Shown here: in pieces, positions 1 to 7,042 of the stretch | How the letters are laid out: each line of letters starts with the position of its first letter | How positions within the stretch are numbered: position 1 is the stretch's first letter | Source: Gemmatimonadales bacterium | Lineage (GTDB): Bacteria; Gemmatimonadota; Gemmatimonadetes; Gemmatimonadales; GWC2-71-9 | NCBI GenBank assembly: GCA_030601605.1 | Contig: JAUVTI010000075.1 | Location: 1-8,886 of the forward strand | Length of the DNA stretch: 8,886 nucleotides | Direction: 5' to 3' | Position numbers and translations under genes: made by a program | Notes under the pieces: generated by a model | What the model was told of the DNA's origin: nothing | Database searches by the model: none | The model's input: the letters and a program-made list of their open reading frames with translations, nothing else

Positions 1-593
1 CGGCGCCGCCGATGGTAGGGGACGTGCGGCCACCCGTGTATACGGTGGAGCTGGTCGCCGCGCCGCGCATGCAGCCGGAGGAGCGCCGCGCGCCCGAGGT
101 CGTTCAGCGCCCGGCCGAGCGTCCGGCACCGGTCAGCAGCCGCCGGCCGCGCCGCACGTCTGTGGCTGAGATGCCGCCGCCACCCGAGCCGGCGGCGGAG
201 CGCGAGCCCGCTCCCCGCACCACCCCCGACGTGGAGCTCGCGCCCGACGTCGAGCCCTCGACCGGCAGCGACCCCGCCACCGTCAAGACGACGGGCGTCG
301 AATTCCCGTTCCCCGAGTATCTGCGTAACGTGGTGGCGCAGGTTTACCGCCGGTGGCAGCGGCCTTCGGGCGACGTATCGCTGCGGGCCGAGGTGCTGTT
401 CCTCGTGCACCGGGACGGCTCGATCTCGAACTTCCAGTTCGTGCAGCGCTCGGGGAGCTTCGGGTTCGATCTCGAGGCTCAAGGCGCGATCGAGGCCGCG
501 GCCACCGCCGGCGCTTTCGGGGCGTTGCCCGATGGCTACGCGGCGGACGTGTTGCCGGTGAGCTTCTTTTTCGATCCGTCCTCCACTCGATGA
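1..593 (+). CDS. tolA: TolA/TonB-like C-terminal protein (5' partial)
   Basis: This is the 3' part of an inner-membrane energy-transducing protein of the TonB/TolA type, which spans the periplasm and contacts TolB/Pal or outer-membrane partners. The frame is open to the left edge, so the true start and the expected N-terminal membrane anchor lie upstream; the ATG at 12 is probably internal. Counting from that ATG, residues 20-95 are a Pro/Arg/Glu-rich low-complexity linker typical of periplasm-spanning segments. Residues about 96-190 form a TonB_C-like domain, with the helix-like stretch FPEYLRNVVAQVYRRWQ and then the strands AEVLFLVHRDGSISNF and VLPVSFFF. The stop overlaps the tolB start (ATGA), and tolB-pal-cpoB follow, which favours a TolA role over an iron-transport TonB role. 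The fold is clear; the symbol is inferred from position. Upstream tolQ/tolR would be expected but are outside the window. Confidence 0.82.
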   Translation, partial: APPMVGDVRPPVYTVELVAAPRMQPEERRAPEVVQRPAERPAPVSSRRPRRTSVAEMPPPPEPAAEREPAPRTTPDVELAPDVEPSTGSDPATVKTTGVEFPFPEYLRNVVAQVYRRWQRPSGDVSLRAEVLFLVHRDGSISNFQFVQRSGSFGFDLEAQGAIEAAATAGAFGALPDGYAADVLPVSFFFDPSSTR

Positions 594-1930
594 CTCGACT
601 CTGCCGCGCGGCTCGCTCGGTCCTGACCCTCGCCGTCGCGGCACTCGTCCTGACCGCGGCCCCGCTCGCGGCCCAGGATCCGCCCATCGAGCAGGGCGTG
701 CGGATCGGCATCACGTACACGCCTGGGCTGCGGCCCGGCATGCTGGTGCTCGGTGGGGCGCGGGGGGTCGTGCTGGATTCCGTACGCGCCATTCTGCAGC
801 GCGACCTGCGCTACAGCGACCGCTTCGAGATGATCACGCTCCCCGGCGGCGACAGCCTGTTTCTCGGGTCGGCCGGGGCGTTCGTGAATCACTCCCTGTA
901 CGCGGCGCTGGGCGCCAGCTTCGCCGTGGCGATTCGGGCCGATGCCGACACGGCGACCGCGCAGGTAACGCTCTACGACGTGCGCGGCGAGACCGCCCGC
1001 CGCACGATCGCCCTGGTGCTAAAGCCGCTGGACGACCCGGACTTCAGGATGTCTGTCCACCGGGTCGCGGACGACATCGTGCGGGCCGCGAGCGGGGAGC
1101 CCGGTTCCGCGGCCACGCGGCTGCTCTTCATCCAGCGCGGCCGGCTCCGGCGCGTGGACTTCGACGGTGCGGACGTGGCCACGATCTCCCCCTTCGGAGT
1201 CGCGGCGTTCTCGCCGGCGTGGGCGCCTGGCGGGGACCAGATCGTCTATACCGAGCTCTCGGAGGGGTGGGGACGGCTGGTCGTGGGCGACCCCCTCGGG
1301 GACGTTTTCCTGCCCGTTCCCGAGACCGAGGGGCTGCTCAATTACGCGGCGGCCTTCTCGCCCGACGGGGCCCTGGTCGCGTTCGCCCGGAGCGGGGACG
1401 AAGGGACCGAGGTTTACACCTATAACCTCGCGCGGGACTGTTGCTTACAGCGCTTGACGGTGGGGAGGTTTTCAGATAATCTATCTCCCACGTTCAGCCC
1501 GGACGGACGGCGCATTGCGTTCGTCTCCACGAGGGCCGGACTGCCACAGATTTATGTGATGGCGGCGGATGGGACGGGGCAGGAGCTATTCGCTCCGTTC
1601 GACTACGGGGTGACCGGGAGTTCGCTGGCTCCGGAGTGGTCCCCCGACGGCACGCGCATCGCCTTCCATCGCGACGTCGTCGGCAGCCCTCAGGTCTTCA
1701 TAATGGACGCGCGGTCACGTATGGTGCGCCAGTTGACCAGCGCGGGGCGGAACGAGGACCCGACCTGGGCGCCCGATGGTCGGCACATCGCGTTCATCTC
1801 GAGCCGGACCGGCAGGCGCCAGATCTGGGTCATTGATGTTGAGACGGGAAGGGTGCGGCAGCTGACGCAGGCTGGGGATACACGGTTGCCGGCTTGGTCC
1901 CCCCGAATTCCGGAGTCTACAAACCCTTAG
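590..1930 (+). CDS. tolB: Tol-Pal system beta-propeller protein TolB
   Basis: This is the periplasmic TolB protein (446 aa), which binds Pal and TolA in the Tol-Pal envelope system. The open frame extends back to 353, but the ATG at 590 is chosen because it opens a classic Sec signal peptide (arginines near the N-terminus, hydrophobic core at about 11-24, cleavage near LAA|Q at 28) and overlaps the upstream stop as ATGA. Residues about 30-170 fit the TolB N-terminal alpha/beta domain. From about 175 there are PD40/WD40-like propeller repeats with the hallmark S/A-P-D-G turns: AFSPDG (255-260), TFSPDG (301-306), EWSPDG (349-354), TWAPDG (392-397), plus degenerate blades at about 207-215 and 433-438. 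Length is close to the usual 430-450 aa. The next gene is pal, its known partner. A vicinal Cys pair (C284-C285) lies between blades; its role is unknown. Confidence 0.95.
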   Translation: MTRLCRAARSVLTLAVAALVLTAAPLAAQDPPIEQGVRIGITYTPGLRPGMLVLGGARGVVLDSVRAILQRDLRYSDRFEMITLPGGDSLFLGSAGAFVNHSLYAALGASFAVAIRADADTATAQVTLYDVRGETARRTIALVLKPLDDPDFRMSVHRVADDIVRAASGEPGSAATRLLFIQRGRLRRVDFDGADVATISPFGVAAFSPAWAPGGDQIVYTELSEGWGRLVVGDPLGDVFLPVPETEGLLNYAAAFSPDGALVAFARSGDEGTEVYTYNLARDCCLQRLTVGRFSDNLSPTFSPDGRRIAFVSTRAGLPQIYVMAADGTGQELFAPFDYGVTGSSLAPEWSPDGTRIAFHRDVVGSPQVFIMDARSRMVRQLTSAGRNEDPTWAPDGRHIAFISSRTGRRQIWVIDVETGRVRQLTQAGDTRLPAWSPRIPESTNP

Positions 1931-1933
1931 GAT

Positions 1934-1938
1934 GGGAG
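1934..1938 (+). promoter_or_regulatory. Ribosome binding site deciding the pal start
   Basis: GGGAG lies 5 bases before the ATG at 1944. An in-frame ATG at 1932 overlaps this purine run and has no upstream Shine-Dalgarno of its own. The 1944 start also gives a better lipoprotein signal (MKLKFAMT...). This supports 1944 as the start of pal. Confidence 0.6.
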
Positions 1939-1943
1939 TTCCA

Positions 1944-2576
1944 ATGAAACTCAAGTTCGCAATGACGCTGGGTGTCGCGGTCATGGTGCTGGCCGCCGCG
2001 TGCGGCGGTGGACAGCCGGAGGAAGTGGCGCCGGTACCCAACCAGGACTCGATCGCGGCCGAGCAGGCCCGTCGCGACTCGCTGGCCCGGGAGCAGGCCC
2101 GTCGCGATTCCATCGCGCGTGCCCGCCGGTTGGAGGAGGAGAGCATCCGCCGCGAGCGCGAGGAAGCCGTGCGGATGGAGCGCGAGCTGACCGAAGCGGT
2201 GCTCGCGATCCTCATGACGCACGTCAACTTCGACTTCGACAGGTCGAGCATCCGCCCGGGTGGTGACACCGAGGTGCTGGAGATGAAGCTCGCAGTCCTC
2301 CAGGCCAACGCGGGGCTCGAGGTCGTGATCGTCGGTAACGCCGACGAGCGCGGCTCCGACGAGTACAACATGGCGCTCGGCATGAGGCGTGCGCTGTCGG
2401 CCAAGAAGTGGCTCACCGATCGGGGCATCGCTCCGAACCGGGTCGCGGTCCGCTCGATGGGTGAGGAGGATCCGGTGGATCCGCGTTCCAACGAGGAAGC
2501 CTGGGCGAAGAACCGCCGTGACGAGTTCGCTGTCGTCGTCGGTGGCGATGTGCTGATCCTCCCGCCTGGCATGTGA
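1944..2576 (+). CDS. pal: Peptidoglycan-associated lipoprotein Pal
   Basis: This is the outer-membrane lipoprotein (210 aa) that anchors the outer membrane to peptidoglycan and is TolB's partner. The signal segment MKLKFAMTLGVAVMVLAAAC ends in a lipobox-like AAAC with the lipid-bearing Cys at residue 20 (Ala at -3 is slightly atypical). Residues about 38-85 form a strongly charged coiled-coil-like helix containing a duplicated EQARRDS(L/I)AR decamer, giving a longer spacer than in classical Pal. Residues about 93-200 are an OmpA-C domain: NFDFDRSSI (95-103), then GNADERGSDEYNMALGMRRA (131-150). In this family the Asp (D134) and the Arg 15 residues later (R149) contact diaminopimelate. The gene begins 13 bases after the tolB stop and its stop overlaps the cpoB start, so it is in the same operon. 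Confidence 0.95.
   Translation: MKLKFAMTLGVAVMVLAAACGGGQPEEVAPVPNQDSIAAEQARRDSLAREQARRDSIARARRLEEESIRREREEAVRMERELTEAVLAILMTHVNFDFDRSSIRPGGDTEVLEMKLAVLQANAGLEVVIVGNADERGSDEYNMALGMRRALSAKKWLTDRGIAPNRVAVRSMGEEDPVDPRSNEEAWAKNRRDEFAVVVGGDVLILPPGM
2061..2120 (+). repeat. In-frame 30-bp tandem duplication in pal
   Basis: Two adjacent 30-base units (2061-2090, 2091-2120) both begin with the identical 17 bases GAGCAGGCCCGTCGCGA and then diverge at several sites. They encode EQARRDSLAR followed by EQARRDSIAR in the Pal spacer helix. Divergence in the second half of each unit is partly silent, pointing to an older duplication kept in frame. Confidence 0.8.
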
Positions 2577-3343
2577 CGCGTTTCGCACTTCTCGCGGCGT
2601 GCGCCGCCCTGAGCGCCTGTGCGCTCAAGGGCGACGTGCGACGCGTTGAGGAGCAGTTGGTAGAGTACAGAGCGGAGACAGCCCGCGCCGACTCGGCGCG
2701 GGCTGTCATGCTTGACCAGTTGTTGTTGTATCAGCAGCGCGTCCTGGATTCTCTCCGGGTGCTACAGCGGCGGTTGGCCACCTTCCAGGGCGACATGCGC
2801 GCCGACCTGACCGAGGTCCAGGGCCAGCTCGTGCAGATCCAGGAGCTCACCGGCCAGAGCCAGCAGCGCCTCACAGAGCTGCGTGCGCAGATAGACCAGC
2901 GGGCCCGGCCGTACGTCGTGCCCGTTGTGCCCGCCAGCGGAGACACCGGGGCGGCGACGGCGCAGCCGGGCCAGATCGGCGCGCAGGAGCTGTACAACCT
3001 CTCTCTTCAGCAGCTGCGACGGGGGAGCCCCGTCACCGCGCGCGAGGGCTTCCGCAAGCTGCTCGCGGACTACCCGACCCATCTACTAGCTGCGGACGCA
3101 CAGTTCTTCCTCGGCGAGACCTGGGAGGAGACCCAGCGGGACTCGGCTGCGGCGGCGTACGAGCTGGTGATCCGCAACTACCCGGACTCGCGGCACGCGC
3201 CCACCTCACTGTACCGCCTCGGGCTGCTCGCGGAGCGGCGCGGGGACCAGCGCGCCGCTGAGGTGTATTACACTCGCGTCATCGCGGGATATCCCCGCTC
3301 CGAGGAAGCCCAGCTCGCGCGCACCAAGCTCGGCAATCCCTAG
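2573..3343 (+). CDS. cpoB: Cell division coordinator CpoB/YbgF-like TPR lipoprotein
   Basis: This is the Tol-Pal-associated periplasmic protein (256 aa) that in E. coli coordinates peptidoglycan synthesis with outer-membrane constriction. It starts with GTG at 2573, overlapping the pal stop as GTGA. The N-terminus MTRFALLAACAALSAC carries an LSAC lipobox with Cys16, so this copy looks lipid-anchored, whereas E. coli CpoB is a soluble periplasmic protein. Residues about 20-110 form a long coiled coil (the trimerisation region in the family). Residues 111-137 are a Pro/Gly-rich linker. Residues about 138-253 are TPR-like: AQELYNLSLQQLRRG, AADAQFFLGETW, TSLYRLGLLAERRGD and EVYYTRVIAGYP mark successive helix pairs. 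Being fourth in the order tolA-tolB-pal-cpoB fits the conserved operon. The domain call is firm; the exact division function is inferred. Confidence 0.9.
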   Translation: MTRFALLAACAALSACALKGDVRRVEEQLVEYRAETARADSARAVMLDQLLLYQQRVLDSLRVLQRRLATFQGDMRADLTEVQGQLVQIQELTGQSQQRLTELRAQIDQRARPYVVPVVPASGDTGAATAQPGQIGAQELYNLSLQQLRRGSPVTAREGFRKLLADYPTHLLAADAQFFLGETWEETQRDSAAAAYELVIRNYPDSRHAPTSLYRLGLLAERRGDQRAAEVYYTRVIAGYPRSEEAQLARTKLGNP

Positions 3344-3376
3344 CCACCGGGGCGTGGCCGGCCCGGCCTCATCGCC

Positions 3377-6300
3377 ATGAAGTCGAAGAGATCCATCAGC
3401 GAAATGCCCTTCCTGGACCACCTCGAGGAGCTGAGGTGGCGAATCCTGTGGAGTCTGGCGGCTCTGCTGGTGGGTACGGTTGCCGGGTTCTTCCTGGTGC
3501 AGCAGTACGACATCCTCGCGCTGCTCAAGGAACCGATCGCGCCGTTCTTACCGGACGGCAAGCTCATCATCATCCGGCCGGCCGACGCGTTCATCATCAC
3601 GCTCAAGCTCGCAGTGGTGATCGGCGCCGTTCTGGCCTCGCCGGTCATCTTCGCGCAGGTATGGAAATTCCTCTCGCCGGCGCTCTTCGCCCACGAGAGG
3701 CGCTACATCGTCCCGGCGCTGCTTTCCGGGCTGGGCCTGTTCCTGGCAGGCGCGTTGATGGCGTACCTCTTGGTACTGCCCGCGGTGCTCCGGATCCTGT
3801 ACGGGTTCCAGTACGGCTTCCTGGAGTGGATGATCACCGCCGACGCCTACTTCGGCTTCGCGACGCGGCTCATCATGGCCTTCGGGCTGATGTTCCAGCT
3901 CCCGCTCGTAATCGTGCTCCTCTCGGTGCTGGATCTGGTGCGGCCACAGACGTTCGCCAAGCACCGGCCCCTGGCGCTCGTGTTCGCCGCGGTCATGGCT
4001 GCGCTGCTCACGCCGCCCGACGTCTTCTCGATGTTGATGATGATTGCGCCGCTCCTGATCCTCTACGAGAGCGGGATCCTCATCGCCAAGCTGATCGGCA
4101 AGCGGCGCACGCGCACCACCATCGGGGGTGCGATAGTCGTGCTCGGGTTGTTGGGGGGGCTGCCGGGTGATGCCCATGCGCAGCTGGAGCGGCCGAGCCA
4201 GGCACAGCTGGACAGCATGCGGGCCGCGCGGGACTCGCTCGGGGGAGCGCTCGATTCGGCGGAGGCCCGCGAGCTGGGGCTGCCCACCGGTCCCTCGCGC
4301 AGCTTTCCGTCGCCGGACTCGATAATCCGCGCTCTGCAACAGCGCGCCGGGTTCCACGCCACGCGCTACATGGGTGACAGCATAACCCTGTTCGGTGAGA
4401 CACAGGAGATTGTGATGGTCGGGCAGGGGCTGGTGGAGCGGGAGGGGGCCACGCTGGAGGCGGAGAACATCTCCTTTCGGGAGTCCGAGTGCAGCATGGT
4501 GGCCGACGGCGATCCCAAGCTGTTCGATCAGGGAACGGTCATGGTGGGGGAGGGGATGCGCTACGACACGTGCGAGCGCATCGGCACCGTCGAGGATGCC
4601 CTGACCAGCTTCGAGCAGTCGGGTGTGAAGTGGTATCTGCGCGGTGCCGGCCTCGAGATAGACTCGGGCTCGACCAGGCTCTACGGAGCCTCGAACGACG
4701 TGACGAGCTGCAATCAGCCCATACCGCACTATCACTTCGCCGCCGGAGAGATGAAGTGGGTCAACAACACCGTAATGGTGGCCCGGCCCGCCATCCTGTA
4801 CGTGCAGGACGTCCCCATCCTTTGGCTCCCGTTCATCTTCCAGGACATGCGGCGCGGCCGCCGCAGCGGACTCCTGGTGCCGCGCTTCGGCATCTCCGAC
4901 ATCGTGCGGCCCAACTCGGACTACGAGCGCAACATCTTCAACATCGGCTTCTACGTCGCCGCGAGCGACTATGTCGACTTCCAGTTGTCAGTCGACTGGT
5001 TTTCGGGCAACTACGTCGCGCTGAATGGCCAGATGCGCTACTCCTGGCTGTCACAGTTCATGGCGGGGGGTCTCTCCGTTTCGCGCATCTGGGAGGAGGG
5101 TACCGACGACCTGCCCGGAGACCGCTCGCTCAGGCTGCAGTGGAACCACCAGCAAACGTTCGGCCAGAAGACCAGCCTGACGGCGAGCGTGGACTTTGCG
5201 ACGAAGACCGACGTGGTGCAGCGCAACGCGGTGGACCCGTTCGTCCAGACCGCCTTGCTGACGAGCCGCGTCAACTTCAACAAACGGTATGACTGGGGGA
5301 CGTTCACGTTCGGTGCCACGCGGAACCAGGACCTGAGCAACGAGACCACGACCCAGACGCTGCCGTCCATCAGCCTCACGCCGGTGCCGATCAACCTGGC
5401 ACGGGAGGTGACGTGGTCTCCGTCATTCTCGTTCAACAACCGGTCGGTCACCGGCCAGGGCTCGCCGATACTGGTTCCGCTCCCGCCCGAGGGCGGGGAG
5501 GAGCGCTTCGACTCCGTGCGCACGGACGTGCGGAACACCGACTTCTCCTTTCGCACGCCGATCCGGTTCGGACGCTGGAACTGGCAGAACGACGTCAGCG
5601 TGACGTCCATGCACTCCAGTCTGCGGCAAACCGTGACGCTGCCCGACCCCGACAACCCGGGTGACACGCTGACCCGGACATTCAGGGAGGACTTCAGCAC
5701 GGGCATAGACTGGAACACCGGCATCAACCTGCCGATGCTGTTTCCATCCAGCTGGAAGTTCCAGCCGCGCCTGGGCGTGCGGAACATCACGGGCGGCCCC
5801 TTTTTTCTCCGCAACCGGAACACGCGCGGCGCGTTCGTGAGTCAGGGAAAGCGGTTCTCCCTGAGCACCAGCCTGACCCCGACCGTCTTCGGTTTCTATC
5901 CCGGCGCCGGCCCCTACTCGCGGATGCGCCACTCCCTCTCGCCGATCTTCAACTGGGAGTACGCGCCGTCGGCCGAGATCCCCGAGGAGTACGCAAACGC
6001 GATCAACCCCGGCGGCACGAGCACCGGAACGCAGCGGAGCCCCACGTTGAACCGGATTTCCCTGGGGCTGTCGCAGACGTTCGAGGCAAAGCTGCGACCG
6101 CGGGAGGACGACACGACCGGGACCGCCGAGCCGCGCAAGGTGAAGCTCCTCAGCTGGCAGACGTCGCCGATGTCCTACGACTTCGAGCAGGCCAAGGAGC
6201 CGGGGCGCAGCGGCTGGTCCACCCAGCGTTTGACGAACCAGTTCACCAGCGAGCTGCTGAGGGGCTTCTCGCTCGCCCTGACGCACGATCTGTGGGATGG

Positions 6301-6895
6301 ACCGGTGGGCATGGACACGACGTCGTTCGACCCCTTTCTGACGTCGTTCTCGATGCGCTTCAGCCTCACGGGAGGAACGTTCCAGCGCATCCTCGCTCCC
6401 TTCACGGGGCGCGATGACCTGGGCCCACCCGAGCCGGGTGCGCTGGATGAGATCGGACCCGAGCGACCGACCCAGCTGCCCGGGTCGGCCATGGGACCCA
6501 CGACCCGGCTGGACCGCAACTTCTTCACCTCTCCGACGAACACTCCCCGCGCCGCCGGCCTTCGCGCCTCGATCACGTACGACCTGCAGCGCACGCGCCC
6601 GCGGGAAACCGCGGAGGGTGACCCCATCGAGACGCCCAGCAACAAGGTGCTCGGGTTCACCATTCAGTTCGCCCCGACGCGGCACTGGAACGTGAACTGG
6701 AACACCCAGTACAACTTCACCACCAAGGAGTTCGACCAGCAGGTGCTGCGTCTCGACCGCGACCTGCATCGCTGGCGTGTCTCGTTCGCGTTCATGAGGG
6801 CGCCCAACGGCAACATCGCGTTCAACTTCTTCATCAGCTTGATGGACCAACCCGAGATCCGCTTCCAGTACGACCAGAGGTCCACGAACAACTGA
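3377..6895 (+). CDS. tatC-lptD: TatC-LptD fusion: Tat translocase subunit TatC joined to LPS-assembly outer-membrane protein
   Basis: One frame of 1172 codons encodes two normally separate proteins. Residues 1-245 are a full TatC, the twin-arginine receptor of the inner membrane: EMPFLDHLEELRWRI at 9-23, six membrane segments (about 24-42, 72-95, 110-138, 158-185, 198-212, 217-238), QVWKFLSPALFAHERR (94-109) and LLTPPDVFSM (210-219). The transmembrane Glu of E. coli TatC (E170) is Gln174 here, a swap I recall from other phyla. Residues 242-268 (KRR, hydrophobic 249-262, GDAHA|Q) look like a Sec signal peptide with a signal-peptidase I site. Residues about 325-470 are an OstA/LptA-like domain; from about 480 (LWLPFIFQDMRRGRRSGLL) to the end is an LptD beta-barrel that inserts LPS into the outer membrane. 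The mature part would be about 904 aa, normal for LptD. No in-frame ATG or GTG lies where a separate lptD could start with its signal. The start lacks a clear Shine-Dalgarno; the gene follows cpoB by 33 bases. Cleavage into two proteins is inferred. Confidence 0.9.
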   Translation: MKSKRSISEMPFLDHLEELRWRILWSLAALLVGTVAGFFLVQQYDILALLKEPIAPFLPDGKLIIIRPADAFIITLKLAVVIGAVLASPVIFAQVWKFLSPALFAHERRYIVPALLSGLGLFLAGALMAYLLVLPAVLRILYGFQYGFLEWMITADAYFGFATRLIMAFGLMFQLPLVIVLLSVLDLVRPQTFAKHRPLALVFAAVMAALLTPPDVFSMLMMIAPLLILYESGILIAKLIGKRRTRTTIGGAIVVLGLLGGLPGDAHAQLERPSQAQLDSMRAARDSLGGALDSAEARELGLPTGPSRSFPSPDSIIRALQQRAGFHATRYMGDSITLFGETQEIVMVGQGLVEREGATLEAENISFRESECSMVADGDPKLFDQGTVMVGEGMRYDTCERIGTVEDALTSFEQSGVKWYLRGAGLEIDSGSTRLYGASNDVTSCNQPIPHYHFAAGEMKWVNNTVMVARPAILYVQDVPILWLPFIFQDMRRGRRSGLLVPRFGISDIVRPNSDYERNIFNIGFYVAASDYVDFQLSVDWFSGNYVALNGQMRYSWLSQFMAGGLSVSRIWEEGTDDLPGDRSLRLQWNHQQTFGQKTSLTASVDFATKTDVVQRNAVDPFVQTALLTSRVNFNKRYDWGTFTFGATRNQDLSNETTTQTLPSISLTPVPINLAREVTWSPSFSFNNRSVTGQGSPILVPLPPEGGEERFDSVRTDVRNTDFSFRTPIRFGRWNWQNDVSVTSMHSSLRQTVTLPDPDNPGDTLTRTFREDFSTGIDWNTGINLPMLFPSSWKFQPRLGVRNITGGPFFLRNRNTRGAFVSQGKRFSLSTSLTPTVFGFYPGAGPYSRMRHSLSPIFNWEYAPSAEIPEEYANAINPGGTSTGTQRSPTLNRISLGLSQTFEAKLRPREDDTTGTAEPRKVKLLSWQTSPMSYDFEQAKEPGRSGWSTQRLTNQFTSELLRGFSLALTHDLWDGPVGMDTTSFDPFLTSFSMRFSLTGGTFQRILAPFTGRDDLGPPEPGALDEIGPERPTQLPGSAMGPTTRLDRNFFTSPTNTPRAAGLRASITYDLQRTRPRETAEGDPIETPSNKVLGFTIQFAPTRHWNVNWNTQYNFTTKEFDQQVLRLDRDLHRWRVSFAFMRAPNGNIAFNFFISLMDQPEIRFQYDQRSTNN
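4100..4183 (+). other. Internal signal-peptide-like junction between TatC and LptD
   Basis: Codons 242-269 of the fusion read KRRTRTT, then IGGAIVVLGLLGGLP, then GDAHA|Q: basic n-region, hydrophobic core, A-x-A cleavage motif. TatC ends in the cytoplasm after helix 6, so this segment would start in the cytoplasm and export the following LptD part, the same orientation as an ordinary signal peptide. The only in-frame alternative starts nearby are ATG codons inside TatC helix 6 (4031-4042) and GTG/TTG codons inside the hydrophobic core (4139, 4148, 4151), none suited to make a complete signal peptide alone. Confidence 0.75.
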
Positions 6896-6979
6896 GCCCC
6901 GGAAAGTGTCCTCTGGCGGGGACATCACCGGCGGCGCTCAGGCAGCTTCAACCCCTTACTTACCAACAACTTAAGAGGC

Positions 6980-7010
6980 TTCGACGCGGCGGCACGGTCC
7001 CTGCTACTCA
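6980..7010 (+). promoter_or_regulatory. Weak promoter candidate for the EF-hand lipoprotein gene
   Basis: The 147-base gap after the tatC-lptD stop holds a locally AT-richer stretch (about 6949-6975). Further down, TTCGAC (6980-6985) and TACTCA (7005-7010), the latter preceded by TG one base upstream, could be sigma-70-like -35/-10 elements with 19-base spacing. The match is poor and the call is tentative. No convincing intrinsic terminator precedes it. Confidence 0.2.
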
Positions 7011-7030
7011 TAGGGAGCGGAACCCTTTTC

Positions 7031-7037
7031 GGGGGAG
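7031..7037 (+). promoter_or_regulatory. Ribosome binding site for the lipoprotein gene
   Basis: GGGGGAG is 5 bases upstream of the ATG at 7043. An in-frame GTG at 7037 lies at the end of this purine run and so would lack its own site; this decides the start at 7043. Confidence 0.65.
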
Positions 7038-7042
7038 TGACA

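Noticed and set aside
353..589. Extension of the tolB frame 79 codons upstream to an ATG at 353
   Set aside because: It overlaps the conserved TonB_C domain in another frame, and a proper signal peptide begins at the ATG at 590.
3347..3366. CCGGG / CCCGG inverted repeat between cpoB and tatC-lptD
   Set aside because: Five GC pairs with a 10-base loop and no T-run; expected by chance in such GC-rich sequence.
4151..4160. Run of seven G in the TatC-LptD junction as a possible sequencing frameshift
   Set aside because: The signal-peptide pattern is continuous in the same frame before and after the run (VVLGLLGG then LPGDAHAQ), so an indel there would break it, not repair it.
6907..6924. TGTCC / GGACA inverted repeat after the tatC-lptD stop as a terminator
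   Set aside because: Only a 5-bp stem with no T-run following; not convincing.
5423..6928. Long minus-strand open frame opposite the LptD part (and similar ones at 3548-4735, 1715-2572, 7004-7999)
   Set aside because: Arg/Gly/His-rich translations without domain features, lying exactly opposite well-supported genes; typical antisense shadows in GC-rich DNA.
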